From Siphonodentalium dalli (Eukaryota > Mollusca > Scaphopoda > Gadilida > Siphonodentaliidae), in contig CP136068.1 in the NCBI GenBank assembly GCA_032622095.1, positions 163,635,465-163,699,464 on the forward strand: a stretch of 64,000 bases of DNA, written 5' to 3'. Within the stretch, counting starts at the first letter, position 1. Each line of letters begins with the position of its first letter. Shown here one piece after another: positions 19,759 to 32,075 of the stretch. The position numbers were made by a program, and so were the translations under genes. The notes under the pieces are model-generated. The model saw only the letters and a list, made by a program, of their open reading frames with translations, did no database searches and was not told where the DNA came from.

Positions 19759-20158
19759 CTAAGGGTACGTTCATACGCTGGCAAGTTTGCACGATGTGGT
19801 TTGCAGGCATGCATTTCGTCGTAGAAACCGGTATGGTGCCAGAATATGAACTGAACATGCATATAGCATGCATCTTTACCAAAGCGAACGACATTCCAGA
19901 AGTAAAATTGATGTATAGTTACACTGTCTTGTGACGCTGCTACTCGAGATAATTGCATGTTATTTACAGGCAAATTCCAGTAGCATCGCTAAATGTGGAA
20001 CTACAGATATTTTACTTCTCACGCAGTTAGCTGTGGTACAGATGCATTTTATATGCATGTTTCCGTATATTCCGGCATATAATATCGGTTTCCACGACGA
20101 AATGCATGCAAACCATACATATACCGTGCAAATTTTCCAGCGTATAAACGTAGCCTAA
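19759..20158. mobile_element. Foldback element 2, arms of about 175 bp
   Basis: The left end CTAAGGGTACGTTCATACGC pairs with the right end GCGTATAAACGTAGCCTAAG. Further matches include GCATGCATTTCGTCGTAGAA with TTCCACGACGAAATGCATGC. The central loop is about 50 bp (around 19,925-20,015). Overlapping ORFs on both strands are by-products of the palindrome. Confidence 0.85.
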
Positions 20159-20208
20159 GCGGTTTTGCTATTTCTCTATGATGTGATGTGTACTTTTACC
20201 TAATTATA

Positions 20209-20668
20209 TTAACCATTTACCCAACAGAACGGCCGTGTGCCAATGCATTCTCTTATATATGCAGGTCGACCATAGGTCGCCTCGCATATATAAGAGAATG
20301 CATTGGCTTAACACATATTAAAAACGATAAAATTGTCAAAGAATGTAGAAAAATTATAAAATATTTTAAACATTTTTTTTTAATGTAAGAACAAATTATA
20401 AAATTGTTAAAGAATGTAAGAAAAAATGGTAAAGTGTTAAAAAAGATTTTGTTTAGGCCAATGCATTCTCTTATATATGCGATGCGACCTATGTTCGACT
20501 CGCATATATAAGAGAATGCATTGGCACAGGGCATAACTGTAACCATCACAATGTGGTCAATGAACAGGTTCCAAGGATATCCATATTTGTATGGTGGTAT
20601 TGAGAGAGACCGAAGATATTTTAGGCTGTTGAAGCTTTATTTGGCCGTATTGTTGGGTAAAGGGTTAG
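20209..20668. mobile_element. MITE-A copy 2, two hairpins
   Basis: Left end TTAACCATTTACCCAACAGA; right end TGTTGGGTAAAGGGTTAG (the last A of TTAA is substituted). Hairpins at 20,239-20,307 and 20,457-20,525. The spacer is longer than in copy 1 because TTAAAGAATGTAAGAAAAA is repeated. The right part shares GACCGAAGATATTTTAGGCT with copy 1. Confidence 0.9.
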
Positions 20669-21740
20669 AGGGAGAGTGTGTCTATATTTCAGGTGTTTGA
20701 GAGATTTTTTTAATCTGAATTAACAACAAGAACATTCAAAATACCCATTATGTGATTGTCAATGGAACGGACATCGCTTAGCTAGAAAATGTGTTTCTAT
20801 ATCAACATATATCAACTTTCACTTTGATTTGAGTACGATATTCGAATCGATACACATTTGCAGATGAAACAAACAAAAAACGGAATACGATCGACAAAAA
20901 GCTATTCTGATTCTACTACCATTTCCAGACAAATGTTAGATGTATGTCACCACATCGATGTATTAATAAATGGTTTATAAATCATCAGCGGATTTCTTGA
21001 ATTTGATGACATACATTTCGTGATTGCTTTGTCTGCATAGCCTGCGCTAATTTATTATTGTCCCAATCCACCGCCCGCCATGCAATTGTGGTTTCGTTGC
21101 AATACCTGGAACTTCTAATATATCGTAATCGAGTTTATGACTCGAGTCATAATTTATATTTGTGGCAATATGTGAGTCACGATTCATTGCCCTATAGAGA
21201 TCAGAAGACCAAAATAAACATGATTGTGTGTCTTTAGTAACCAGAGTACGATACTTTATGTATAGTTTACTTAGTTATATTGGAAACTTTTTGGAGGGGG
21301 TGCTCGGATGAGAGGTCATGAGTCAGGGTAGACTATGGTTTCCATGTCAACGGCATCAAATATTGGGAGAACAGATGGAAAAAGCGCTCTATTGGCAACC
21401 GGGTGAGCATTGTGTTTGAATAAATGAAGTTAACACTCATCGTGCCAGCAATGGTCCACCAAACGGACTGGGCCACTAGGACACAAGAGTCAAAGCCTTC
21501 TGTTACGGTCAAGGCCGGTCATTGAAAAAAAATTGCAATATTCTGGTCTGTGTGAAAGTAATAGTCACATACATTTTGCCAAGCCTAGTACGTTAGTTAT
21601 AAAATCAATCCACATAATAATGCATAATAGCGCGCAATCACCGCATTTAATTTGTTATGTTACACACTTGATTTAGATGGGCACTTTCTCTACATTTGAT
21701 AACATTACTTTATATAATCACATTTTAAGTACCACTTTTT
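20669..21740. other. No gene recognised
   Basis: Unique sequence of about 1.07 kb with no exon-like frame or repeat that I can identify. Confidence 0.45.
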
Positions 21741-22526
21741 AGCTCAACTTGACAAAGTCAATGACAAAGTCAAATTTGAGCTATTTTTATGAGTTGGCGT
21801 CCGCCCGTGTGTGTATATGTGCGTCCGTATGTCAACAAGTTCCTTTAGCACAACCCACAGGTCACATTTCTCATTCGATCGTCACCAAACTTCATATGGA
21901 TCTTCGGTGTGACCTCAAGATTGGAGCCATTAATGTTTCCGAAATTTGTTTAAAAACATGGCTGCTAGCAGCATTTTGGATTTCAAATTTTAATCCATCG
22001 GCACACTCTGCAGCCCGCGTTTATTGGATAATTCAAATGAAAATGTACAGCCATGTTTATGATCACCTCTAGATGGGAGCTATCGAATTTGAACCATGTT
22101 TGATGATGTTTCCATTTGCATGACTTTGGCACACCATGCAGACCACATCGCTCAACCTAACATCACCAAACGTCATATGGATCTGCGGGAGGACCTCTAG
22201 TTGGGAGGCATCAATGTTTTCCGAATGTGTTTTTAAAAACATCTTGGATTTTGCTCTTTGCATGATTTAATCATTCGGCACACCCGACAGACGACATCCT
22301 TCATCTGATCATTCACATGGAACTTCGGGGTGACCACTAGATTTGAGCCATCAAATGTTTCAAATTGTTTTTGAAAAACATGGCCGCCTGAGGCTAACTT
22401 CGATTTTAATTTATATATATATATCTTCATGTTCACATCTGATATTACTTAGACATTTAACTTTTCGCGTTCCTAATCGCTCAATTTACCATCACACATG
22501 AAATTGCCCCCTCTCCAAGTTGAGCT
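21741..22526. mobile_element. AGCTCAACTTG-ended dispersed element, 786 bp
   Basis: Begins AGCTCAACTTGACAAAGTCA and ends CTCCAAGTTGAGCT, a short terminal inverted repeat. The inside repeats a module about every 150-175 bp (TCATATGGATCTTCGGTGTG, ACCTCTAGATGGGAGCC, then CCGAAATTTG and AAAACATGGC). A related head (AGCTCAACTTTACTTTG) lies at 62,650. Such GAGCTATT/GTCCGTCCGT repeats are common in molluscs to my knowledge. No ORF. Confidence 0.65.
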
Positions 22527-23179
22527 ACAGCGTCGTTGACACTTTCATTTAATTAAACAATATTTATTTCTTTAATAATAAAATTGCTTATGGTATTTGT
22601 GGAAAATCAGCCTGCACCATACATTAAAGATAAATCAAGAAATTTTAAGTTTATTATTATGAACAAAACCTTTAAATAGCCATAAATCATAAATACAACG
22701 CGTATATGTTATATTTTTTATAATATTGAAGCTGGGTTTGTAATATTGCTGTCGAAAAATATATTGCTACCATGACAACTGCTATCTTAAATGCTGCAAA
22801 GTGGACATTTTCGAATTAATATGATTAGTGTTTCAAATAAGTTACTCAATTTTGTCCAGAATTACTTTTAACAGCATGTCATAAGCGAGACGTTTCTTCA
22901 CTTAGTAAGTCTGAGAATTATAGCTAGGTTGTAATACCTTATGATTCAACATGACTTGGTGAATGGCTACCAATATAAGTATCTGTGTGGTTCTAATAAT
23001 ACGAATATGGGGGGGGGTCACCGTTCTTACCATTATGGTGTGTCACAGAGGTCATATTTGCGCTTTTAACATATTTTAATACAAACACAAGTTGGTGTAA
23101 AATGGTTTTGACCGTTTTGACAAGCCCAAAAACATTCCTGCTAATACTTAACAATCCCTAACATACATCCCCTTTTTAG
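22527..23179. other. No gene recognised
   Basis: AT-rich unique sequence with a G9 homopolymer near 23,010. Confidence 0.45.
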
Positions 23180-23620
23180 ATCAACGTGTGCATACAGGCC
23201 CCTTTCCTCGTTTGGTCATCGACAACCGTTATGTGGGTCTTCGGAGTGACATCTGGGTGAGAGTCATCACTTTTTCCCGAAATTTGTAAAACATATGGCC
23301 ACCAACAGCCATTTTAAATTTCATATTTTAAGCCATCGGCACACCCTGCAGCCTACATTTATTCAAGAAATATTGTTTTAATTTACAGGCATGTTTACAA
23401 TCACTTCTAGACGGGAGTTATCAAATTTGAACAATTTTCGAACAAAAGCATGGCTGCCTGGAGATATCTTGAACTTTACTCTTTGCATGACTAAAGTCTT
23501 CGCCACACCCTGTAACCCACATGCTTCCTCCGATTCACCAAACACTTTAGTCATATGGGTCTTCGGATGACCTCCAGATGGAAGCCTATTTACAGTTGAT
23601 TGTTCCCTTCTTGGATGAAT
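23180..23620. repeat. Diverged copy of the 21.7-kb element interior
   Basis: TCATCGACAACCGTTATGTG, GGTCTTCGGAGTGACATC, CCGAAATTTGTAAAACATAT and TCACTTCTAGACGGGAG repeat the internal modules of the AGCTCAACTTG element, without its ends. Confidence 0.6.
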
Positions 23621-23799
23621 GGCCTGCGTACCAACATGTGTATTCATTTGGCTGGTTCTTGAATGTAACAGTAGTTGCAAATGACAACCCAAAATGACTT
23701 TCAATTTTCCACCCACAACTAACATTCTGTTAACATTCTTGAAGAATGTTTGCTCTCTATTAAATAACCACTCGAGCCTATTACTGTTCAGATCATGTG

Positions 23800-25900
23800 T
23801 TTTTATGGCAATTATTCATTTCCAATAAAATTGTATACTTGCTGAGAAGGCTCCTCCAAATATTTCCTTTCTAAAAATATGATTAGTGTCATCTTTTTGA
23901 CATTGTGTTGTATATAACATGTTTGACCCGGTCTTCGGATATCATAGATTGTGTCGGGTGGCGTACAAGCTTAACAATTAAGTTGTGTTATGTGTTGGTC
24001 CGTCTAGACTGTCCACCTCATGAGATAGCTTAGGTGTGGAAACCCTTTAAGTCGGGTTGGGTCGTGACTTTTGTACTTGTATAATAAAATATTACAAGGC
24101 TCATCGGGTTGCCAACAGTAAGCTTTTGCTTGTTCAACTGTTCTCCAAATAGTTTAAGTCATTGCCATGGAAATCATATTTTATCGGGATACATGACGCT
24201 TCATCCAGGCACCCCCTCTAAACTTTGTCCTTTATAACTGAAAACATTATGCAGTATCGTGCTTTAGTTACTAAAGTTACAACTCGTGTTTATTTGGTCT
24301 GATGGTATCACAAGGGCAATGTATCGTGAGTTATGTATCGTGAGTTATGTATCGTGAGTTATGTATTGCCACAAACTCTATGAAAGTAGTACTTAAAACG
24401 TGATTATAGATAAACTAAATGTTGTGACATGTTGATAGTGATTGACCTGTATCAGTATATCATATATACCAAATATTACCTTTGTTCCTATTACCTTGAC
24501 CGTAACAATTGAGCTTGACCCGTTGGTGGATTTTAATGGCAATATCAGTTCAAATCATTTCCTCAAACATAATTAGGCTCAACGGGTGGCCAACAGTTGG
24601 CTTTTCTTTAAATATTTGATGCCGTTGACACGGACACCAGAGTTTATAATTGACACATGACCTCTCACCAGGACACCTCTCCAAATATTTTCCGTTATAA
24701 CTAAGCAAAACATATGTGACGATTCGTACTTTAGTCACTAAAGTCACACACTCATAGTTGTTTTTTGGTCTTCTAATGTATCGTGGCTTATTTAACCCTT
24801 TACCCAACAAACCGGCCAAAACCGGCCAAATAAAGCTTCAACAGCCTAAAATATCTTCGGTCTGTCTCAATAGAACCATACAAATATGGGTATCATTGGA
24901 ACCGGCTCCTTGACCAAATTGTGATAGTTACAGTTATACCCTGTGCCAATGCATTCTCTTATATATGCGAGTCGACCATAGGTCGCCTCGCATATATAAG
25001 AGAATGCATTGGCCTAAAAAAATTCTTTTTTTAACACTTTTTAACATTTTTTCTTACAATCTTTAACAATTTTATAATTTTTAATGTGTTAAGCCAATGC
25101 ATTCTCTTATATATGCGAGGCGACCTATGGTCGACTCGCATATATAAGAGAATGCATTGGCACAGGGCCCTTCTGTTGGGTAAAGGGTTAATACCACAAA
25201 TACTATAAAAGGTAATACGTAAAATGTGATTATTTATAAAGTAAATGTTGTCACATGTTAACAGTTCCTTTCTTCTATCAAATGGGCCACATACCAAATT
25301 GAACACGACGATTGCGCCCTATTTCGTGTGCATTATGGTGGTGATTGCTTTCACGACTTAGGCACAAGGGGTAGTCGAATATGAGACAATTATCAAAATA
25401 ATAAACCAAAGTATCACATTTTTCCCCATTACCTTGACCTTGGAAACTAACCTTGACCATACATGTCCTAGTGACCCAATCCATTAATAATTTAACTATG
25501 AGTTAACATAATTTCTTCAAACACAATGTTCGTTGGTTCTCAAAGCAGCCCTTTTTAAATGTTTCTTCAAATGCCGTTGCCATGGAAAACTGATTTTATA
25601 ACGACATATGATCCGACCCCCCCCCCACCCCACCTGGGTACCCCTTCAAAAATGTTTTCCATATAACTAAGCAACATATATATTGAAGTGTCATACTTTA
25701 GTCACCAAAGTCTTATTTCAACACCCATGTGACCCCACTATAAGTATCTTACTCTATATTTTACCAAAATCACGATATGTTGGGAAATAACTGATTTTGA
25801 CCCATTCTGGTCATACAGTTTAAAAGCCCCACAACTGGCTTGTCGGTTGACATAATAACGAATTCTCTATGTAGCCTATTATTTCTGAGCAAAGATAACA
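23800..25900. repeat. Diverged large tandem repeat, about 470-bp units
   Basis: Segments with GGTTGCCAACAGTAAGCTTT, GCCATGGAAATCATATTTTA, CTTTAGTTACTAAAGTTACA and ATAAACTAAATGTTGTGACA recur at about 24,090, 24,560 and 25,540 once the inserted MITE-A is removed. Sequence identity between units is moderate. Three to four units can be recognised. No ORF is conserved between them. Confidence 0.6.
24792..25191. mobile_element. MITE-A copy 3, opposite orientation, 400 bp
   Basis: TTAACCCTTTACCCAACA and CTGTTGGGTAAAGGGTTAA with TTAA on both sides (24,792-24,795; 25,188-25,191). Hairpins at 24,945-25,013 and 25,093-25,161. Relative to copy 1 the asymmetric right part (GACCGAAGATATT, GGCCGGTTTTGG) is on the left, so the element is inverted. 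It interrupts a 470-bp tandem unit: the unbroken paralogue reads GTATCGTGAGTTATGTATTG then CCACAAACTC near 24,350. Confidence 0.92.
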
Positions 25901-26500
25901 TATTCAAAACTGTTATATAATATAAATATATACCACTGACATTGACCTCTGTATATCTGTATATGACCGGTCAACTCTAAAGGTAACATATATGAGGGTG
26001 TGTGAGGGAGGGTGTGTGTGTGCGCTAACCTATATATGTGTTAATCTGTATATGCGTTTACCATCTGCGCCTTTCCGTGCACATTGTATGAAGTTATGGC
26101 ACTTGTTATATTCCTATAATGGTGCGCACTCAAACAATGCATGTAATAACAATCAAATAGGACTGCAAGGAATACATAAACAATAGTTACTGTTTTGAGT
26201 AGCGTGTGTTTTTTCTCCCCGAGTGATGTGCGAGCGATTATTTCTACGAGGCGCTATAGTTGGAGTGAAAATAAACATCGCATCTCGCGAGAGGAGAAAA
26301 TCCGTATAGGCCACTCAGAAAAGTTGACTTGACTGCTGTGTTTATTATATTTTCTATACCAGTTTGTTACGACCAGGCCACAAGGAAACACACGGTTATA
26401 CCTCATACCTTCTTAAATCTATACAATATCACCATCCATTTATGTTAAAATAATGCGCAAGGATACCGAATGACGCAAAGATTGACGCCATGACGCAGTG
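25901..26500. other. No gene recognised
   Basis: GTGTGTG-rich stretch near 25,995-26,030, otherwise unique. No supported exon. Confidence 0.45.
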
Positions 26501-27499
26501 TTGAGAGTAGGATAACATCTTGAGAGTAGGATAACATCTTGAGAGTAGGATAACATATTGAGAGCAGGATAACATCATGAGAGTAGGATAACATCTTAAG
26601 AGTAGGATAACATCTTGAGAGCAGGATAACATATTGAGAGTAGGTTAACATCTTGAGAGCATGATAACATCTTGAGAGTAGGTTAACATCTTGAGAGTAG
26701 GTTAACATCTTGAGAGTAGGTTAACATCTTGAGAGCAGGATAACATCTTGAGAGCAGGATAACATCTTGAGAGCAGGATAACATCTTGAGAGCAGGATAA
26801 CATCTTGAGAGTAGGATATCATCTTGAGAGTAGGATAACATCTTGAGCGCAGGATAACATATTGAGAGTAGGATAACATCTTGAGAGCAGGATAACATAT
26901 TGAGATTAGGTTAACATCTTGGGAGTAGGTTAACATCTTGAGAGTAGGTTAACATCTTGAGAGTAGATTAACATCTTGAGAGCAGGATAACATCTTGAGA
27001 GTAGGTTAACATATTGAGAGTAGGTTAACATCTTGAGTGTAGGTTAACATCTTGAGAGCATGATAACATCTTGAGAGCAGGATAACATCTTGAAAGCAGG
27101 ATAACATCTTGAGAGTAGGATAACATCTTGAGAGTAGGATAACATCTTGAGAGCAGGATAACATCTTGAGAGTAGGATAACATCTTGAGAGCAGGATAAC
27201 ATATTGAGATTAGGTTAACATCTTGAGAGTAGGTTAACATCTTGAGAGTAGGTTAACATCTTGAGAGTAGGTTAACATCTTGAGAGCAGGATAACATCTT
27301 GAGAGCAGGATAACATCTTGAGAGCAGGATAACATCTTGAGAGCAGGATAACATCTTGAGAGCAGGATAACATCTTGAGATTAGGATAACATCTTGAGAG
27401 TAGGATAACATCTTGAGAGCAGGATAACATCTTGGGAGTAGGATAACATCTTGAGAGCAGGATAACATCTTGAGAGTAGGTTGACATCCTGAGAGTAGG
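26501..27499. repeat. 19-bp minisatellite, about 52 copies
   Basis: Tandem TTGAGAGTAGGATAACATC with GCAGG, GTAGGT and AACATA variants. Runs of identical variants alternate (GCAGGATAA blocks and GTAGGTTAA blocks). Since 19 is not a multiple of 3, every reverse frame translates to the same 19-residue period (LSCSQDVILLSRCYPALKM in rotated form), which explains the many reverse ORFs. None is a gene. Confidence 0.97.
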
Positions 27500-27531
27500 G
27501 ATATGATTTATATTCTGGTGTAAAAAGTTTA

Positions 27532-27722
27532 TACTATGGGTGGCGGGATGGGGTGGTGGGTGGGTGGGTACTACCAGTATACGAGCGCCTGTGGCGCATA
27601 AGATAATATGGATGGCGGGATGGGGTGGTGGGTGGGTACTACCTATATACGAGGGCATGCGGCGCATAAGATACTATGGGTGGCGGGATGGGGTGGTGGA
27701 TGGGTACTACCTATATATGCAG
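27532..27722. repeat. 65-74-bp tandem repeat, 3 copies
   Basis: TATGGGTGGCGGGATGGGGT and GTACTACC...TATACGAGGGCATGCGGCG recur at 27,532, 27,606 and 27,671. They are followed by four short GATAATGAAAGTGG motifs to 27,790. Confidence 0.9.
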
Positions 27723-27790
27723 GCCAATAATGAAAATGGCAGATAATGAAAGTGGATGGCCGATAATGAAAGTGGCGGGCCGATAATGAC

Positions 27791-28585
27791 ATTTTCGCGT
27801 AATAACGGCCCGCCGCCCGCCAATTTAACAATGAAGTCATCGACGTGACAACATAAATCATCTCCCAAAAAGGTACGCCGCATTAGTTTAAATATATTTA
27901 AAATAAAACAAAATGAGCGCGGAAAGAAGCTTGTCTCGTATAGGTTAGTGCGTTTCCAGGATAGGTAACTCTCGAAAAAAACTCGAAGACAACACATTTA
28001 ACTTATATTATACTATATATAACTGTGAGTTTGTGCAACATCTCTATAATTAACCGCGGGCAATTTTACCAATACACACCATTTCTCTGACAGAAAATCA
28101 ACAAGAAATCAAACAAAGTCAATACGCGGCCTTCGAAAAATTTAAGACACGATTATTCTCAAACCAATACCGTTGTAATATTTCTAATAATACGCAGGCT
28201 GTGATATTAAATCTCAAGAGGGTTTACGGGATCAAAGAGTACTGCCGAATCGCCACAATGAAGTATTATGAAGACATCAAATCTTGACTTTGAGAAAAAA
28301 ACTCCGTGAAACTAAATCAACACAGACTGTCGTAAGAGGTTGAACTTTTCTAGTGTAGATGTCATTTGAGAGTAGTTATTATAGTTCGAGTATCTGATTT
28401 CTTGGGCGTTTGTATGCACTATCCGTCGAGGCGTGCAGAATAAATTTGACTAAAGCTGAAGGGGCTAAACTACGAAGTATTATGAACTGTGCCGAGTATT
28501 TTGCGTGGGCCTTAAATATAATTGTCTGAACAGTTCAATGGCATCGATCCTATATGTCGTGACCAGTGGGATACTTTTCTGTCAT
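27791..28585. other. No gene recognised
   Basis: Unique sequence, no exon-like frame with splice context. Confidence 0.45.
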
Positions 28586-29037
28586 TTAACTCTTTCAGTG
28601 CCAGGGGCCGATCTCATCGACCCTAATTTACGGTCTGTAGAGTGGCCCTAAATTAAAAAAAAAAACACATTTGGGTTGAATTTGTTTTGGGTATGCTTAA
28701 GCATGCTATAGCGAATTTAAAAACAAACTGGATAAAACCTTAGGTGCATGTTATGACTCAAAACTATCACCAAGTATTCATAGTAATAATTTTGATGCCC
28801 ATGAAAAACGTAAGATTCCCTGGCACTAAACCTACAAAATAAGTATGTTAAAGAATATAAGAAAAAATTATTAAAATTGTAAAAAATTGTAAAAAATAAT
28901 AAAAAATAATTGTTAGGCCAATGCATTGTCTTATATATGCGAGGCGACCTATGGTCGACTCGCATATATAAGAGAATGCATTTGACACAGGGTATATGGG
29001 TTGATACAAAAATCGGACTTGGCACTGAAAGGGTTAA
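28586..29037. mobile_element. MITE-C copy 2, 452 bp
   Basis: TTAACTCTTTCAGTGCCAGG at the left and TTGGCACTGAAAGGGTTAA at the right, each with TTAA. As in copy 1, the left cassette hairpin is absent and the right hairpin is at 28,917-28,986. Shared landmarks are GGTATGCTTAAGCATGCTAT and TTTTGATGCCCATGAAAAA. Confidence 0.88.
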
Positions 29038-29479
29038 TCTCTCTGTGTCACTTACCTCCACTAGATCCCGGACACATGCACCAGAAAGGATGGGTGTGAT
29101 TTAATCTCCATGGTCCACTTATCACGATATCACGATTTTGCTTGATCCCGGACACACCTGCAGTATATAGAGGATATGTAAGGTTTCCTAACCACTATGC
29201 GTTAGGCGTTTTCACGAAGTTGACAGTATCATTGTTGGCGAGATATACTGTAAACAAGCATAGCACTGCACTCAGTCCCAACCCACCCCCGTGAATATAT
29301 TTTTCCTATGCGGCAATTCTCTAGATTTCGTCCCATCCCAAATTGTATGTTAAATAATGAAAAAAGATAATGAATCATTTCTCCCGTGTTCGAATATATA
29401 TTTCGTATAGATGTATTTTTGTGCGACATATTTCTCATGGCATATTTACTCTCCATTTCTATCGATAACTACGGGTGTT
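29038..29479. other. No gene recognised
   Basis: Short duplicated TGATCCCGGACACA motif (about 29,065 and 29,144) and unique sequence. Confidence 0.4.
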
Positions 29480-30452
29480 GGGAGTGTCTCACCCCCAACT
29501 TTGGTCAACATTTTCAACAGTAGGAAATTTCATACCTGACACAACATTAGTTGGAAATTTCACACCAACAATAGGTTGAAAATGTTCTTGTAGTTTGATT
29601 TTCAAACAATTTATGGGGGGGGGGGGATTTATTGTTTTGGACCAATATTTGCATATTTTCCTACTCTTGGTAAATTTTTTGGAATGAAATGGCCAATGGA
29701 AATTTTCCAACCTTAAGGGCGTGCCATGTTGGAAGTTTCCAACACTTGGAAAGCTTGTGTCCTGGTCCCTCCCCAGTGGCCAGTCAAAAACTGCTAGTTA
29801 TTTAAGAAAACAATAGTGTCCTACATTTGGTCAACATTGTCAATGGAATTGTCATCAGTTGGAAATTGTCCAACCTAAGTGGGGGTGTCAGGTTTGAAAT
29901 TTCCAACTCTAGGAAGGCTTGATGCTAGTCTAGATGCCCTGGTTTTGCGATTTTCTTGTACATATTTCAAAATGTTCACACACCGGGTCGGACCATGATT
30001 GGACCGGTGTGTCATGGTCCCTCCCATGACATTACTGCATTTGGTCAAAATTGTGGACTGAAATGGTCATCAGTTGGAGAATTTTCCAACCTAAGGGTGG
30101 GTATGAGGTTTGAAATTTCCAAAATTAGGAAAGCTTGAGGCCAGTCTGGATACTACAATTTTTCGATTTTCTTGTTTAGTTTTCAAAATGTTCTCACGCC
30201 GGGCCGAACTACCAGGGTAGGCCGGTGTGTTCTGGTCTCTTGTCCGTAGCCGTGTACATTCGTCTGGAGTATGACCACTAGATGTTAGGATTTATGAAAT
30301 TTGTTCAGGTTCAAATATCTTAATGTTCTGATACCGGGTATATAGAACCATGATGGAATTATGCAAAACTTGTGTTCGGTCGGATTCAAGGGGGTGCAGT
30401 TGGAAGTCCACACCCCCACCCCCACACGAGACACCATCTAGCCACGTCCCTG
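29480..30452 (+). mobile_element. CAGGGAC-ended dispersed repeat, copy 1
   Basis: The right end ACACCATCTAGCCACGTCCCTG (30,431-30,452) is the inverted form of the CAGGGACGTG end at 50,422. The body alternates ATTTTCCAACCTAAGG, GAAATTTCCAAC, AAAATTGTGGACTGAAATGG and GGACCGGTGTGTCATGGTCC motifs, so it is internally repetitive. It has a G13 tract at about 29,616. The left end is degenerate. No ORF is conserved between copies. The CAGGG start would fit a hAT-like element, unproven. Confidence 0.65.
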
Positions 30453-30649
30453 TGTCTGATTGATAACGTTGAGAAATAGTATAATTACTATGAAATACGC
30501 TCCATACGAATGGCGATCTTGATTGTTGTTCAACAAGCATCGCGATATTTGGCAATATGTATGTTTTTGAATGTTTCGTAAACACAATGGCTTTTCTGAA
30601 TGTGATCAGATAACTCGCGAAAATGACAACTTCAGAAAATATAACGGTA

Positions 30650-30768
30650 AGCCGTAGCTGTGCAGATTTCCTCCACCTCTAAAACTGGCAATGTCGTGAT
30701 ATGGCATCAGTTGCTGAAAGCGAATTTTAAACCACAATCAATCAATCAATCAAGCAATATACTGTTCG
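30650..30768 (+). repeat. SINE-like 3' end with (AATC)n tail
   Basis: AAAACTGGCAATGTCGTGAT, ATGGCATCAGTTGCTGAAAG, CGAATTTTAAACCACAATCA then ATCAATCAATC. The GCTGAAAGCG...TTAAACC + (AATC)n ending resembles widespread molluscan SINE tails as I know them. The head with RNA polymerase III boxes was not located. Confidence 0.5.
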
Positions 30769-30950
30769 TATTGTCGAAGGATGCGTTTAACTTGAACGTA
30801 TTTGGTATTATTTAGTAATAATTCTCTCGTGTGTTCACTCTAAAATATGGACTTGTAACTATTTAATGAGATGTACGATTCGTGCCATGTAATTGGTTTA
30901 TTATTCTATTAGATAATCATTAATTTTGCTGGTAAACAGGTTAGACATAT

Positions 30951-31387
30951 GTGACCCGCCATATCAAATCCAGTCGTAAGTCGGGATTTGTTTTACCCTG
31001 TGCCAATGCATTCTCTTATATATGCGAGTCGACCATAGGTCGCCTCGCATATATAAGAGAATGCATTTGCCTAACAATTTTTTACAATTTTAATAATTTT
31101 TTCTTGTTTTCTTTAACAATTTTATAATTTCACCCATACAGAGCCCCAGACAATCGTGAGCAGACTACACTCTTCTATATATGTGTGGGTAATGGATGTT
31201 TTTTTTATTTTATGTCCTAAAAATTGTAAGAAACATTTATTTAAAAAAAATGATCAAAAATTGTTAGGCCAATGCATTCTCTTATATATGCGAGGCGACC
31301 TATGGTAGACTCGCATATATAATAGAATGCATTGGCACAGGGTAACACAAATCCCGACTTACGACTGGAATTGATATGGCGGGTCAC
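30951..31387. mobile_element. MITE-B copy 2, 437 bp
   Basis: GTGACCCGCCATATCAAATC at the left and GATATGGCGGGTCAC at the right; hairpins at 31,002-31,070 and 31,268-31,336. Compared with the 16-kb copy, the spacer segment (GAGCCCCAGAC...CTTCTATATATGTGTG) is in the opposite orientation, so the element is inverted relative to it. Confidence 0.9.
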
Positions 31388-31499
31388 ATATCATCAATTT
31401 ATTTATTATAGTTACATTTAACTATTATAGTTGAATTTAACGGTGCTAAATCCACATTTCCCTGTTTGTTGTGGGAACTGTGGGATCGCGCATCCCATT

Positions 31500-32075
31500 G
31501 CACTCTTAACTAGGGGACTGAACTCTGTATCAGACCAGCGTAACGAGGAGGCTGAACTCTGGCTCACACCAGCGTAACGAGGGGCTGAACTCTGTTTCAG
31601 ACCAGCGTAACGAGGAGGCTGAACTCTGGCTCACACCAGCGTAACGAGGGGGCTGAACTCTGTATCAGACCAGCGTAGCGAGGGGGCTGAACCCTCTCTA
31701 TCAGACCAATGTAACGAGGGAGCTGAACTCTATCTTAGGCCAGCGTAACGAGGGGGCTGAACTTTATCTCAGACCAGCGTAACGAGGGGGCTGAAGTATG
31801 TCTCACACCAGCGTAACGAGGGGGCTGAACTCTGTATCAGACCAGCGTAGCGAGGGGGCTGAACCCTCTCTATCAGACCAATGTAACGAGGGAGCTGAAC
31901 TCTATCTTAGGCCAGCGTAACGAGGGGGCTGAACTTTATCTCAGACCAGCATAACGAGGGGGCTGAATTATGTCTCGGACCAGCGTAACGATGTGGCTGA
32001 ACTCTGCCTCACACCAGCATACCGAGGGAGCTTAACTCTGTCTCAGATCGGCTTAACGAGGGGGCTGAACTCGGC
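31500..32075. repeat. About 36-bp minisatellite, about 16 copies, with higher-order repeats
   Basis: Unit GGGGCTGAACTCTGTATCAG plus ACCAGCGTAACGA. A block of four distinct units (with CTGAACCCTCTCTATCAG, CCAATGTAACGAGGGAGC, TATCTTAGGCC) is repeated almost exactly at about 31,670-31,790 and 31,845-31,965. Confidence 0.93.

Noticed and set aside
26501-27499. Regularly spaced repeats considered as a CRISPR array
   Set aside because: Units are contiguous 19-mers with no unique spacers, in an intron-bearing animal sequence; this is a minisatellite.
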